A DNA stretch of 13,142 bases from DATLFQ01 sp035540915 (GTDB lineage Bacteria; Actinomycetota; Acidimicrobiia; Acidimicrobiales; GCA-2861595), in the NCBI GenBank assembly GCA_035540915.1, contig DATLFQ010000092.1:1-13142 (forward strand). Direction: 5' to 3'. The notes under the pieces were generated by a model. The model ran no database searches. It had not been told where the DNA came from and saw only the letters and a list, made by a program, of their open reading frames with translations. Below are positions 6,610 to 12,822 of the stretch, piece by piece (within the stretch, counting starts at the first letter, position 1; every line of letters starts with the position of its first letter). The translations under genes and the position numbers were made by a program.

Positions 6610-7980
6610 CTCGGGCGGGGCGGGCCGGGCGTGGGCCCGATGGTCGTCGAGCCAGGCGGCCGGCGTGCGGGCCTCGCTGGCCGTCCGCAGTGCCTTGGCC
6701 CGCACCGCCCGCTCGGCTCGGTCCATGGCCAACGCCCGGTTCAGCACCTCCGCTGTACCCGCCACGTCGAAGGGGTTGACCGACAGGGCCGCCCCGGACA
6801 GCTCGTCCCACACGCCGGCCTGAGGGCTGAGGACGAGGGTGCCGTCGCGCTCGTTGAGCACGGCCCCCTCCTTGGCCACGAGGTTGAGCCCGTCGCGCAC
6901 CGGGTTCACGAGCAGGACGTCCGAGCGCCGGAGAGCGGCCACCGAGCGGGTGAACCGGTCGCTGCTGTCGAGCACGATCGGCGTCCAGCCCGGCGTCGCC
7001 CAGGTCCGGTTCACACGGGCCACCACGGCCTCGACCTCGGAGCGGTACGCGAGGTAGTCGGGCAGGGTCTCGCGCGACGGGTACACGAACGCGCCGAACA
7101 CGACCCGCTCCCGCCACTGGGCGTGCTCGTGCAGCATCTCGTCGAAGGCGAGGAAGCCGCGCACCAGGTTCTTGGACAGTTCGATGCGGTCCACCCGCAC
7201 GAGGAGATGACGGTCACCGACCAGCGCGTCCAGCTCGGCCAGGTCCGCTTCGCACTCGGGCGTGGCCGCCACCCGGGCCAGCTCCTCGCCGTCGACGGCC
7301 GCGGGCGAGACGAAGGTCGCCGGCGTCCGGCCGAGCACGGCCGAGCAGCAGGCCTCGAAGTTGGCCGACCAGCGGGTGGAGTGGAAGCCGCAGGCGCCGA
7401 ACCCGGCCAGACCGTCCAGCAGCTCGGCGGCGACGTCCTCGGGCAGGACGGCCAGGGCGTCGGGGTCGCAGAACGGGGTGTGGTTGAAGTGGGCGGTCCG
7501 CAGGTCGGGGCGCTGCCGGGCCAGCGCCCGCCCCACCAGCGGCAGGTGGTAGTCGTGCACGATCACGGTGGCATCGGGGCCGGCTTCGGCCGCGATCACC
7601 TCGGCGAAGGCGTCGTTCACCTCGCGGAACGCGTCCCACGCCCGGCGCCACCGCCGGTCGAGGTGGGGCCGGCGGGCCAGGTCGAACAGGTCGTGGTGCA
7701 GGAACCACAGCGTGGCGTTGGCCACCACGTCGTAGTACTGGCGGAAGCGCTCGCCGTCGAGGGGGACGGGCCGCACGCGGAAGCCCTCGGCCTCCACCAC
7801 CTCGTGGGGAGTGTCGGGGCCGGCGGCGGCCACCCACGTCGCACCCGAGCCGGCGACCACCGGGCCCAGGCTCGACACCAGCCCGCCGCCGCCGCGGGTG
7901 GCGATCTGCTGGCCGTCGGCACCGGTGCTGAAGGAAAGTGGCCCGCGGTTCGAGACCACGACCAGGTCGGGGGGGCCCAT
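6595..7980 (-). CDS. otsA: Trehalose-6-phosphate synthase (GT20)
   Basis: A 461-residue GT20 glycosyltransferase that joins glucose from a nucleotide sugar to glucose 6-phosphate. Visible family motifs are VVVSNRGPL (7-15), the glycine-rich GGGGLVSSLGP (30-40), HDYH (142-145), HFNHTPF (164-170), VDRIELSK (263-270, with R265 and K270 the phosphate-binding pair) and RDGLNLVAKE (362-371, D363 binding the sugar). In the well-studied enzymes the fifth motif reads LDYSKG; here it is IELSKN, a variant I associate with an actinobacterial branch. The ATG at 7980 is close behind a TATCGT box and is 21 bp from the divergent glycerate kinase. Length is normal. Donor preference (UDP, GDP or ADP-glucose) cannot be read from sequence. 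Confidence 0.9.
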   Translation of the reverse strand: MGPPDLVVVSNRGPLSFSTGADGQQIATRGGGGLVSSLGPVVAGSGATWVAAAGPDTPHEVVEAEGFRVRPVPLDGERFRQYYDVVANATLWFLHHDLFDLARRPHLDRRWRRAWDAFREVNDAFAEVIAAEAGPDATVIVHDYHLPLVGRALARQRPDLRTAHFNHTPFCDPDALAVLPEDVAAELLDGLAGFGACGFHSTRWSANFEACCSAVLGRTPATFVSPAAVDGEELARVAATPECEADLAELDALVGDRHLLVRVDRIELSKNLVRGFLAFDEMLHEHAQWRERVVFGAFVYPSRETLPDYLAYRSEVEAVVARVNRTWATPGWTPIVLDSSDRFTRSVAALRRSDVLLVNPVRDGLNLVAKEGAVLNERDGTLVLSPQAGVWDELSGAALSVNPFDVAGTAEVLNRALAMDRAERAVRAKALRTASEARTPAAWLDDHRAHARPAPPEPPTG

Positions 7981-7989
7981 CCGGGTGGC

Positions 7990-7995
7990 ACGATA
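7990..7995 (-). promoter_or_regulatory. Candidate -10 box of otsA, overlapping a weaker box for the glycerate kinase
   Basis: TATCGT on the minus strand ends 9 nt before the otsA ATG (7980). On the plus strand the almost identical interval reads CACGAT (7989-7994), a weak NANNNT match ending 7 nt before the kinase GTG at 8002. The two -10 regions therefore share the same bases, and any -35 contacts would lie inside the opposite genes. Confidence 0.4.
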
Positions 7996-8001
7996 GCTGC
8001 C

Positions 8002-9012
8002 GTGCCCCACGTCGTCGCTGCACCGGACAAGTTCCGGGGGACGGCGACCGCGCCCCAGGTGGCGGCCGCAGTGAAGCGGGCGGCGACTGCGTCGGGCTGG
8101 ACCTGCGACGAGGCGCCGGTGGCCGACGGCGGCGAGGGCCTGCTCGACGTCCTGGGTGGGAGCGTGCGCCGCACCCGGGTGCGGGGGCCGCTCGGCGAGG
8201 CGGTCGAGGCGGAGTGGCGGATGCTGGTGCCGGGCCGCTCGGGGGCGATCGCCCGGCCGACCGCGCTGATCGAGATGGCGCAGGCAGCGGGGTTGGTGGT
8301 GGCCGGCGGGCCGGAGTGGAACGACGCCATGCGGGCGTCGACCGCCGGCGTCGGGGACCTGATCGCCGCCGCGGTGGCCGCTCGGGCCGACCGCGTCATC
8401 GTCGGGCTGGGGGGCTCGGCCACCACCGACGGCGGGCTGGGCTGCCTGGAGGCGCTGCAGCCCCACAGCCGCCTCCGGGGCATCGAGCTGATCGTGGCCT
8501 GCGACGTCACCACCCCCTTCGTCGACGCGGCCGCCGACTTCGCCCCGCAGAAGGGCGCCACCGCCGCCCAGGTGGCCCTGCTCGGCCGCCGCCTGGAGCG
8601 ACTGGCCCAGCTCTACCGCGAGGACTACGGCGTCGACGTGACCGCCATCCCCGGCTCGGGTGCCGCCGGCGGCCTGGCCGGCGGGCTGGCCGCCCTGGGG
8701 GCGACGTTGGTCCCGGGCTTCGAGCTGGTCGCCGAGCTCATCGACCTGCCGGCCCGGGTCGGCAAGGCCGACCTGGTCGTGACCGGCGAGGGCTTCCTCG
8801 ACGACCACTCGTTCCGCGGCAAGGCGGTAGGTGGCGTCGTCGACCTGGCCCTGTCGGCCGGCGTCCCGTCCCTGGTCGTGGTGGGGGAGTCGTTCGGCCG
8901 CCAGCCCGTGGCCAGCGTCTCGCTGGTCGAGCGCTTCGGGCGCGACCGGGCCATGGGCGAGCCGCTGGCCTGCGTCGAGGAGGTCGTGGCCGGACACCTG
9001 GCGTCGGTCTAG
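8002..9012 (+). CDS. glxK: Glycerate kinase (GlxK/GarK family)
   Basis: A 336-residue kinase of the GK-I family, which phosphorylates D-glycerate with ATP, usually at position 2. It begins with the family N-terminus APDKFRGT (residues 7-14), followed by PVADGGEGLLDVL, GVGDLIAAA, GLGGSATTDGGLGCLEAL and the glycine-rich IPGSGAAGGLAGGLAAL. The C-terminal region has TGEGFLDDHSFRGKAV and VVGE. It is somewhat shorter than the usual 370-380 residues, mainly in loops of the middle region. The GTG at 8002 puts APDKF at the expected place; the long open frame upstream is otsA antisense. It may supply or salvage phosphoglycerate beside gpgS, but the 2-phospho product is not the direct GpgS acceptor. Confidence 0.9.
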   Translation: MPHVVAAPDKFRGTATAPQVAAAVKRAATASGWTCDEAPVADGGEGLLDVLGGSVRRTRVRGPLGEAVEAEWRMLVPGRSGAIARPTALIEMAQAAGLVVAGGPEWNDAMRASTAGVGDLIAAAVAARADRVIVGLGGSATTDGGLGCLEALQPHSRLRGIELIVACDVTTPFVDAAADFAPQKGATAAQVALLGRRLERLAQLYREDYGVDVTAIPGSGAAGGLAGGLAALGATLVPGFELVAELIDLPARVGKADLVVTGEGFLDDHSFRGKAVGGVVDLALSAGVPSLVVVGESFGRQPVASVSLVERFGRDRAMGEPLACVEEVVAGHLASV

Positions 9013-9049
9013 CGACGCGCCGCATCCCCCGGTACGGCGGGCTGCTGGG

Positions 9050-9055
9050 TACCCT
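9050..9055 (+). promoter_or_regulatory. Candidate leaderless -10 box of the AI-2E-family gene
   Basis: TACCCT matches TANNNT and ends 6 nt before the GTG at 9062. No ribosome binding site is seen. The in-frame GTG at 9056 is too close to the box to be included in a transcript, which decides the start. Confidence 0.45.
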
Positions 9056-9061
9056 GTGGCG

Positions 9062-10225
9062 GTGACCGAGGCCCTGCGTCGCGCCGGGCAGGTGGCCTGG
9101 GCTGCGGTCGGCGTGGCCGCCCTGGTGGCCGTTCTCGGGCTGATCGCGTGGACGGTGCGGGTCATCTGGCCGCCGCTCATCCTGGCCGCGGCGATCGTCT
9201 TCCTGCTCAACCCGGTGGTCACCCGGCTGCACCGTCACCGGGTCCCGCGGGCTGCGGGTGCGGCACTCGCCTACCTGGCCGTGATCGGCGCGGTGGTGTT
9301 GGCCGGCGTCCTCATCTACCCGCTGGCGCAGGACCAGGGCCGGGAGTTGGGCGACGAGTGGCCCGAGATCAAGGCGCGGGCCGAGCGCTGGATCGACGAC
9401 CGGGCCGCGGAGTCCCAGGGCACGTTCTGGGAGTTCACCCGCGTCGAGCTGGAGGACGCCTTCACCGCCGATGACGTGCCGCTCAGTGAGCAGCTCGACC
9501 GGGCCCGGGACCTCGGCCTGCAGGTCTTCCACGTCCTGATCATCCTGGTGCTCGCCCCGTTCATCGCCTTCTACCTGCTGGTCGACCTGCCCCGGGTCCG
9601 GGCGGTGATGGAGTCGCTCGTCCCCGACGGCGCCCGCGACGAGGTCCTGCACGTCTGCCGCCGGCTCAACCGCGCCATCGGCGGGTTCTTCCGCGGGCAG
9701 TTGGCGGTGGCAGCCATCGTCGGAGTGATGTGCTCGATCGGCCTCCTGATCATCGGCCTCCGCTTCTGGTTCCTGGTCGGGATGATCGCCGGGCTGTTCA
9801 ACATCATCCCGCTCATCGGGCCGTGGATCGGCGGGATCCCTGGGCTGCTCATCGCCCTCACGACCGGCAGCCCGCTGCAGGCGCTGGGCGTGGTGATCGT
9901 CATGGCGGGCGTCCAGCAGATCGACAACCACTTCATCACCCCCCAGGTGATGCAGCGGGCCGTGCAGCTCCACCCGGCCGCCGTCATCCTGGCCCTGCTG
10001 GCGGGCGGGACCCTCGGCGGCTTCCTGGGCCTGCTGCTGGCGGTGCCGGCGGTGGCGGTGCTGAAGATCGTCTGCGGACACCTCTGGCGGGTGCACGTGC
10101 TGGGCCAGCCCTTCGAGGAGGCAGCCTTCGCCGAGGCCGCCGCCGAGGGCGGGGGCCCCGTCCAGGACGTCGTCCCGGACCCGCCGCCCGGCCCCGAGCC
10201 GGTGACGACGTCGCGAACCGTGTAG
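9062..10225 (+). CDS. AI-2E family (PerM/UPF0118) membrane transporter
   Basis: A 387-residue polytopic membrane protein with the AI-2E/PerM layout. Two helices lie near the N-terminus (about 12-34 and 36-53) and a third at about 66-90. A soluble segment with many charged residues (about 91-150) follows. The C-terminal helix set includes FNIIPLIGPWIGGIPGLLIAL, QQIDNHFITPQVM and the glycine-rich GGTLGGFLGLLLAVPAVAVL, all family hallmarks. Members have been reported as autoinducer-2 exporters and, in halophiles, as sodium/proton antiporters; most have no known substrate. Position among compatible-solute genes makes an ion-homeostasis role attractive, but that is inference. It follows glxK by 49 bp and may use its own promoter. 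Confidence 0.9.
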   Translation: MTEALRRAGQVAWAAVGVAALVAVLGLIAWTVRVIWPPLILAAAIVFLLNPVVTRLHRHRVPRAAGAALAYLAVIGAVVLAGVLIYPLAQDQGRELGDEWPEIKARAERWIDDRAAESQGTFWEFTRVELEDAFTADDVPLSEQLDRARDLGLQVFHVLIILVLAPFIAFYLLVDLPRVRAVMESLVPDGARDEVLHVCRRLNRAIGGFFRGQLAVAAIVGVMCSIGLLIIGLRFWFLVGMIAGLFNIIPLIGPWIGGIPGLLIALTTGSPLQALGVVIVMAGVQQIDNHFITPQVMQRAVQLHPAAVILALLAGGTLGGFLGLLLAVPAVAVLKIVCGHLWRVHVLGQPFEEAAFAEAAAEGGGPVQDVVPDPPPGPEPVTTSRTV

Positions 10226-10229
10226 CGCT

Positions 10230-10247
10230 GGGGCGGTTTTCCGCCCC
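10230..10247. terminator. Shared hairpin between the AI-2E gene and gpgS
   Basis: GGGGCGG-TTTT-CCGCCCC forms a 7-bp stem in the 28-bp gap between two convergent stop codons. It is nested in a second inverted repeat, CGAACCGT (10214-10221) and ACGGTTCG (10258-10265), which covers the last codons of both genes. No T-run follows on either strand. A bidirectional terminator is the simplest reading. Confidence 0.6.
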
Positions 10248-10253
10248 TGCTCC

Positions 10254-11060
10254 CTAGACGGTTCGTGGCATGGAGGCCAGCGGCGGGCACTCGTCGACGG
10301 GCGGGCCGAGCCCGGACCGGGCCAGCACGGTGCGCAGCACCACTTCGGCCTGCAGGCCGAGGTCGGCCAGGGAACGGTTCCGGTGAACCCGATGACCGAG
10401 GTCGACCTGGGCGATCGCGCCCGGGCCGAACCGCTCGGCCACGTCCAGGAGCAGCCCGATGTCGACGCCGTAGCCGGCGACGAACGGCAGCGAAGCCAGC
10501 ACCTCGCGGCGCCCGGCGCATTCGCCGGCCAGCGGCTGGGCGATGCCAGCCAAAGCGGGGTGCAGCGTCCGCAGCAGGGGTTTGGCCAGCAGTTCGGTGA
10601 CCCGGCCGCCCTCCCCGGGCCGCCCGTGCAGCGGCCGGTCGAACACCCCCTTCACGAAGGCGACGGCGTCGTCGGCCAGCAGCGGGCCGAGCAGCCCCGT
10701 GACGAAGTGGGGCCCGAAGCCGACGACGTCGGCGTCGCAGTACACCACGAGGTCGCCGGTCGACTCGGCCAGCCCTGTGCGCATGGCTCGGCCCTTGCCG
10801 CCCGCGGTGCTCGTGGATACGACGCGGGCGCCGGCGGCGGCGGCCACCCCGGCGGTCGCATCCTGCGACCCGTCGTCCACCACGAGCACCTCGGCGACCA
10901 GGGGCACCCGCTCCACGAGGTGCCGGCGCACGGCGGCGACGATGGCGCCCACGGTGGCCGCCTCGTCGCGCGCCGGGAGGCAGACGGTGACCCGCCGGCC
11001 GGCCAACCGGCCGAGCAGGTCGGCGACCGCGGCGTGACGATGGGAGGTGATGGGGGCCAC
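10254..11060 (-). CDS. gpgS: Glucosyl-3-phosphoglycerate synthase (GT81)
   Basis: A 268-residue GT-A fold glycosyltransferase that transfers glucose from a nucleotide sugar to 3-phosphoglycerate. It is the first step to glucosylglycerate, and in mycobacteria to methylglucose lipopolysaccharide. Motifs seen: VTVCLPARDEAATVGAIV (N-terminal nucleotide site), VVDDGSQDAT, GGKGRAMRTGL, the metal-binding DAD in VVYCDADVVG, and the GpgS-specific stretches EGGRVTELLAKPLL, IAQPLAGECAGRRE, FVAGYGVDIGLLLDV and AQVDLGHRVHRNR. The GTG at 11060 is chosen because homology begins soon after; the frame remains open to 11240 across the divergent riboswitch. The result is shorter at the N-terminus than the mycobacterial enzyme (about 324). 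The partner phosphatase GpgP is not in the window. Confidence 0.88.
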   Translation of the reverse strand: MAPITSHRHAAVADLLGRLAGRRVTVCLPARDEAATVGAIVAAVRRHLVERVPLVAEVLVVDDGSQDATAGVAAAAGARVVSTSTAGGKGRAMRTGLAESTGDLVVYCDADVVGFGPHFVTGLLGPLLADDAVAFVKGVFDRPLHGRPGEGGRVTELLAKPLLRTLHPALAGIAQPLAGECAGRREVLASLPFVAGYGVDIGLLLDVAERFGPGAIAQVDLGHRVHRNRSLADLGLQAEVVLRTVLARSGLGPPVDECPPLASMPRTV

Positions 11061-11106
11061 GGGCCCATCTTCGCCGGATTCGTTTGCGCACGGCACGCCG
11101 GCTCGG

Positions 11107-11115
11107 TCACGATAG
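11107..11115 (+). promoter_or_regulatory. Possible promoter -10 region for the SAM riboswitch transcript
   Basis: TCACGATAG lies just before the riboswitch P1 strand. CACGAT (11108-11113) follows a TTGCGC -35-like box (11084-11089) after 18 nt, placing the transcript start near 11120. The boxes are weak; support comes mainly from position directly before the aptamer. Confidence 0.3.
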
Positions 11116-11120
11116 GACCG

Positions 11121-11220
11121 ATCATCCAGAGCGGTCGAGGGGCCGGGCCCGACGACACCGCGGCAACCATCCTCCGGTCTTCCAGACCGGTGGTCAGGTG
11201 CCAATGCCCGGAGCGATGAG
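11121..11220 (+). promoter_or_regulatory. SAM-I (S-box) riboswitch before the threonine-synthase-like gene
   Basis: The leader follows the S-box consensus in order. P1 pairs UCAUC (11122-11126) with GAUGA (11215-11219). AGAG opens the core. P2 pairs GCGGU (11131-11135) with ACCGC (11157-11161), enclosing GAGGGGCCGGGCCCGACGA, which matches the kink-turn and loop block GGAGGGACUGGCCCGAUGA. GCAACC (11163-11168) is the invariant core box. P3 is CCGGUCU-UCC-AGACCGG (11174-11190). P4 contains GGUGCCAAUGCC, matching GGUGCUAAUUCC. P1's last base is the first of AGGAGG, the ribosome binding site, and no terminator follows, so control is probably translational: SAM binding would stabilise P1 and reduce access to the site. 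SAM-IV and T-box were considered and fit worse. Confidence 0.85.
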
Positions 11221-11224
11221 GAGG
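11219..11224 (+). promoter_or_regulatory. Ribosome binding site that sets a TTG start
   Basis: A perfect AGGAGG lies 5 nt before the TTG at 11230 and overlaps the 3' arm of riboswitch P1 by one base. UCCUCC at 11170-11175, inside the aptamer, is fully complementary to GGAGGA (11220-11225), offering a possible anti-Shine-Dalgarno pairing. Confidence 0.75.
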
Positions 11225-11229
11225 AAGCG

Positions 11230-12507
11230 TTGCCGTCCAACGGGCCCGGTGGCCCCTTCGTCAGCGGCCTCGGCTGCCGCGAGTGCGGCCGGGCCTACCC
11301 GGTCGAGGCCCTGCACGTCTGCGAGTTCTGCTTCGGGCCGCTGGAGGTCCGCTACGACTACGAGGCCATCGCCGCCACGGTGAGCCGGGCGTCCATCGCC
11401 GCTGGGCCGACCACCATCTGGCGCTACGCGCCGCTGCTGCCGGCCCCGGCGGCCGATCCCGTCGACCTCGGCGCGGGCTTCACTCCCCTGGTCCGGGCCG
11501 ACCGCCTGGCCGCCGAGCTGGGGCTGGGCGAGCTGTGGATCAAGGACGACACGTTGAACCCGACGGGGTCGTTCAAGGACCGGGTGGTGTCGGTGGCGCT
11601 GACCACCGCCCGCGAGCTCGGCTTCAAGGTGGCGGCGTGCGCTTCCACCGGCAACCTGGCCAACTCGGTGGCGGCCCACGCGGCCCGGGCCGGGATGCGG
11701 TCGATCGTGTTCATCCCCCACGACCTCGAGCAGGCCAAGGTGGTGACGACCGCCGTCTACGGCGGCCGCCTGGTGGCGGTCGAGGGCACCTACGACGACG
11801 TCAACCGCCTGTGCGCCGAGCTGGCCAGCGAGCACCCGACGTGGGCCTTCGTGAACGTCAACGTCCGCACCTACTACGCCGAGGGGTCCAAGACCCTCGC
11901 CTTCGAGGTGGCCGAGCAGCTGGGATGGCAGGCCCCGGACCACGTGGTGGTCCCCATCGCCTCGGGGAGCCAGCTCACCAAGGTGCACAAGGGCTTCGGC
12001 GAGCTGTGGAAGGTGGGCCTACTGGACGAGGAGCCCCACGTGCGGGTGTCGGGCGCCCAGGCGGCGGGCTGCTCGCCGGTGGCCACCGCCTTCGCCGAGC
12101 ACAGCGAGCACATCCGGCCCCAGAAGCCGAAGACCATCGCCAAGTCCCTGGCCATCGGCAACCCGGCGGACGGTTGGTACGCCCTGGAGGCGGTGCGGGC
12201 CAGCGGCGGCGCGGTCGCCTCTGTGACCGACGACGAGATCGTCGAGGGCATCCGCCTCCTGGCCCGGACCGAGGGCATCTTCGCCGAGACGGCCGGTGGG
12301 GTGACGATCGCCACCCTGGCCAAGCTGGCCAACCAGGGCGTCGTGCGGTCCGACGAGAAGGTGGTGGCGCTCGTCACCGGCCACGGCCTGAAGACCATCG
12401 ACGCCGTGAGCCCCCACGTGGGGCCCACCGCGACCATCGCGCCCACCATGGAGGCGTTCGACCGGGCCGTCGGTGTCGATCAGGAGCGGGCGGATCTGGG
12501 AGCATGA
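11230..12507 (+). CDS. Threonine-synthase-like PLP enzyme, possible homocysteine synthase (ThrC/MetM type)
   Basis: A 425-residue fold-type II PLP enzyme annotated by homology as threonine synthase, which acts on O-phosphohomoserine. An N-terminal zinc-ribbon-like set C16-X2-C19 and C31-X2-C34 precedes the catalytic domain. The PLP lysine is K116 in NPTGSFKDRVV, the phosphate loop is ASTGNLANSVAAHAA, and later motifs include NVRTYYAEGSKTLAFE and ETAGGVTIATLAKL. The TTG start follows AGGAGG by 5 nt. Two facts argue against a plain threonine role: a SAM-I riboswitch controls it, and a ThiS/MoaD-like sulfur carrier follows after 7 bp. A route making homocysteine from O-phosphohomoserine with a sulfur-carrier thiocarboxylate has been reported in Streptomyces (MetM/MetS, from memory). 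Family is sure; reaction is inferred. Confidence 0.88.
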   Translation: MPSNGPGGPFVSGLGCRECGRAYPVEALHVCEFCFGPLEVRYDYEAIAATVSRASIAAGPTTIWRYAPLLPAPAADPVDLGAGFTPLVRADRLAAELGLGELWIKDDTLNPTGSFKDRVVSVALTTARELGFKVAACASTGNLANSVAAHAARAGMRSIVFIPHDLEQAKVVTTAVYGGRLVAVEGTYDDVNRLCAELASEHPTWAFVNVNVRTYYAEGSKTLAFEVAEQLGWQAPDHVVVPIASGSQLTKVHKGFGELWKVGLLDEEPHVRVSGAQAAGCSPVATAFAEHSEHIRPQKPKTIAKSLAIGNPADGWYALEAVRASGGAVASVTDDEIVEGIRLLARTEGIFAETAGGVTIATLAKLANQGVVRSDEKVVALVTGHGLKTIDAVSPHVGPTATIAPTMEAFDRAVGVDQERADLGA

Positions 12508-12514
12508 GCCGACC

Positions 12515-12790
12515 ATGAGCGTGACCGTGCGCATCCCCACCCAGCTGAGGACCCTCACCGGCGGCGCCGGCGAGGTGGCCCTCGACGGCGGCACCGTGGG
12601 CGAGGTTCTCCGGGCGCTCGAGTCGGCTCACCCCGGCATCGGTGAGCGGCTGTTCGACGCCGGCGGCCACCTCCGCCGGTTCATCAACGTGTTCGTGGCC
12701 GACGAGGACGTGCGCTTCCTCCAGGGCCTCGACACGACGGTCGCCCCCGGCCAGACGGTCTCGGTCGTTCCCGCCGTCGCGGGCGGGTGA
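12515..12790 (+). CDS. ThiS/MoaD-type ubiquitin-like sulfur carrier protein (possible MetS)
   Basis: A 91-residue beta-grasp protein. It begins MSVTVRIPTQLRTLTGG, has the typical segment TVGEVLRALESAHPGIGERLFDAGG, then FINVFVADEDVRFLQGLDT and APGQTVSVVPAVAGG. The C-terminus is exactly Gly-Gly, the form needed for adenylation and conversion to a thiocarboxylate that donates sulfide. The ATG at 12515 lies 7 bp after the preceding stop; an ATG at 12504 overlaps that stop but is out of frame. Members serve molybdopterin, thiamin, cysteine (CysO) or homocysteine synthesis. Linkage to a SAM-regulated PLP enzyme that uses O-phosphohomoserine favours the last. The activating MoeB/MoeZ-type enzyme is not in the window. 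Confidence 0.88.
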   Translation: MSVTVRIPTQLRTLTGGAGEVALDGGTVGEVLRALESAHPGIGERLFDAGGHLRRFINVFVADEDVRFLQGLDTTVAPGQTVSVVPAVAGG

Positions 12791-12795
12791 GCCCG

Positions 12796-12822
12796 CTGGC
12801 ACTCGCTTGCGGAGAGTGCCAG
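12796..12822 (+). promoter_or_regulatory. CIRCE operator 1 (HrcA site) upstream of groEL
   Basis: CTGGCACTC-N9-GAGTGCCAG, a perfect 9-bp inverted repeat with the 9-nt spacer of CIRCE; it differs from the consensus TTAGCACTC/GAGTGCTAA only at the outer bases. It is the binding site of the heat-shock repressor HrcA. It overlaps the -35 box of the groEL promoter. Confidence 0.93.

Noticed and set aside
5374..8001. Huge plus-strand frame leading into glycerate kinase
   Set aside because: It runs out of frame through otsB and antisense through otsA; the kinase family N-terminus APDKFRGT starts right after the GTG at 8002.
7981..9222. Upstream extension of the otsA frame across the glycerate kinase
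   Set aside because: The GT20 N-terminal motif VVVSNRGPL lies 6 residues after the ATG at 7980; the rest is kinase antisense.
11121..11220. T-box leader for threonine, suggested by the downstream threonine-synthase-like gene
   Set aside because: No T-box sequence (AGGGUGGNACCGCG) and no specifier loop; the GCAACC core, the kink-turn block and GGUGCCAAUGCC fit SAM-I.
11121..11220. SAM-IV riboswitch, common in Actinobacteria
   Set aside because: The order P1-P2-P3-P4 with P3 and P4 inside P1 and the GGUGCCAAU box matches SAM-I better; a covariance search would settle it.
11061..11240. N-terminal extension of gpgS to 11240
   Set aside because: It would be antisense to the SAM-I riboswitch and the ribosome binding site of the next gene and carries no conserved residues. 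A somewhat earlier start than 11060 cannot be fully excluded because the protein is short for its family.
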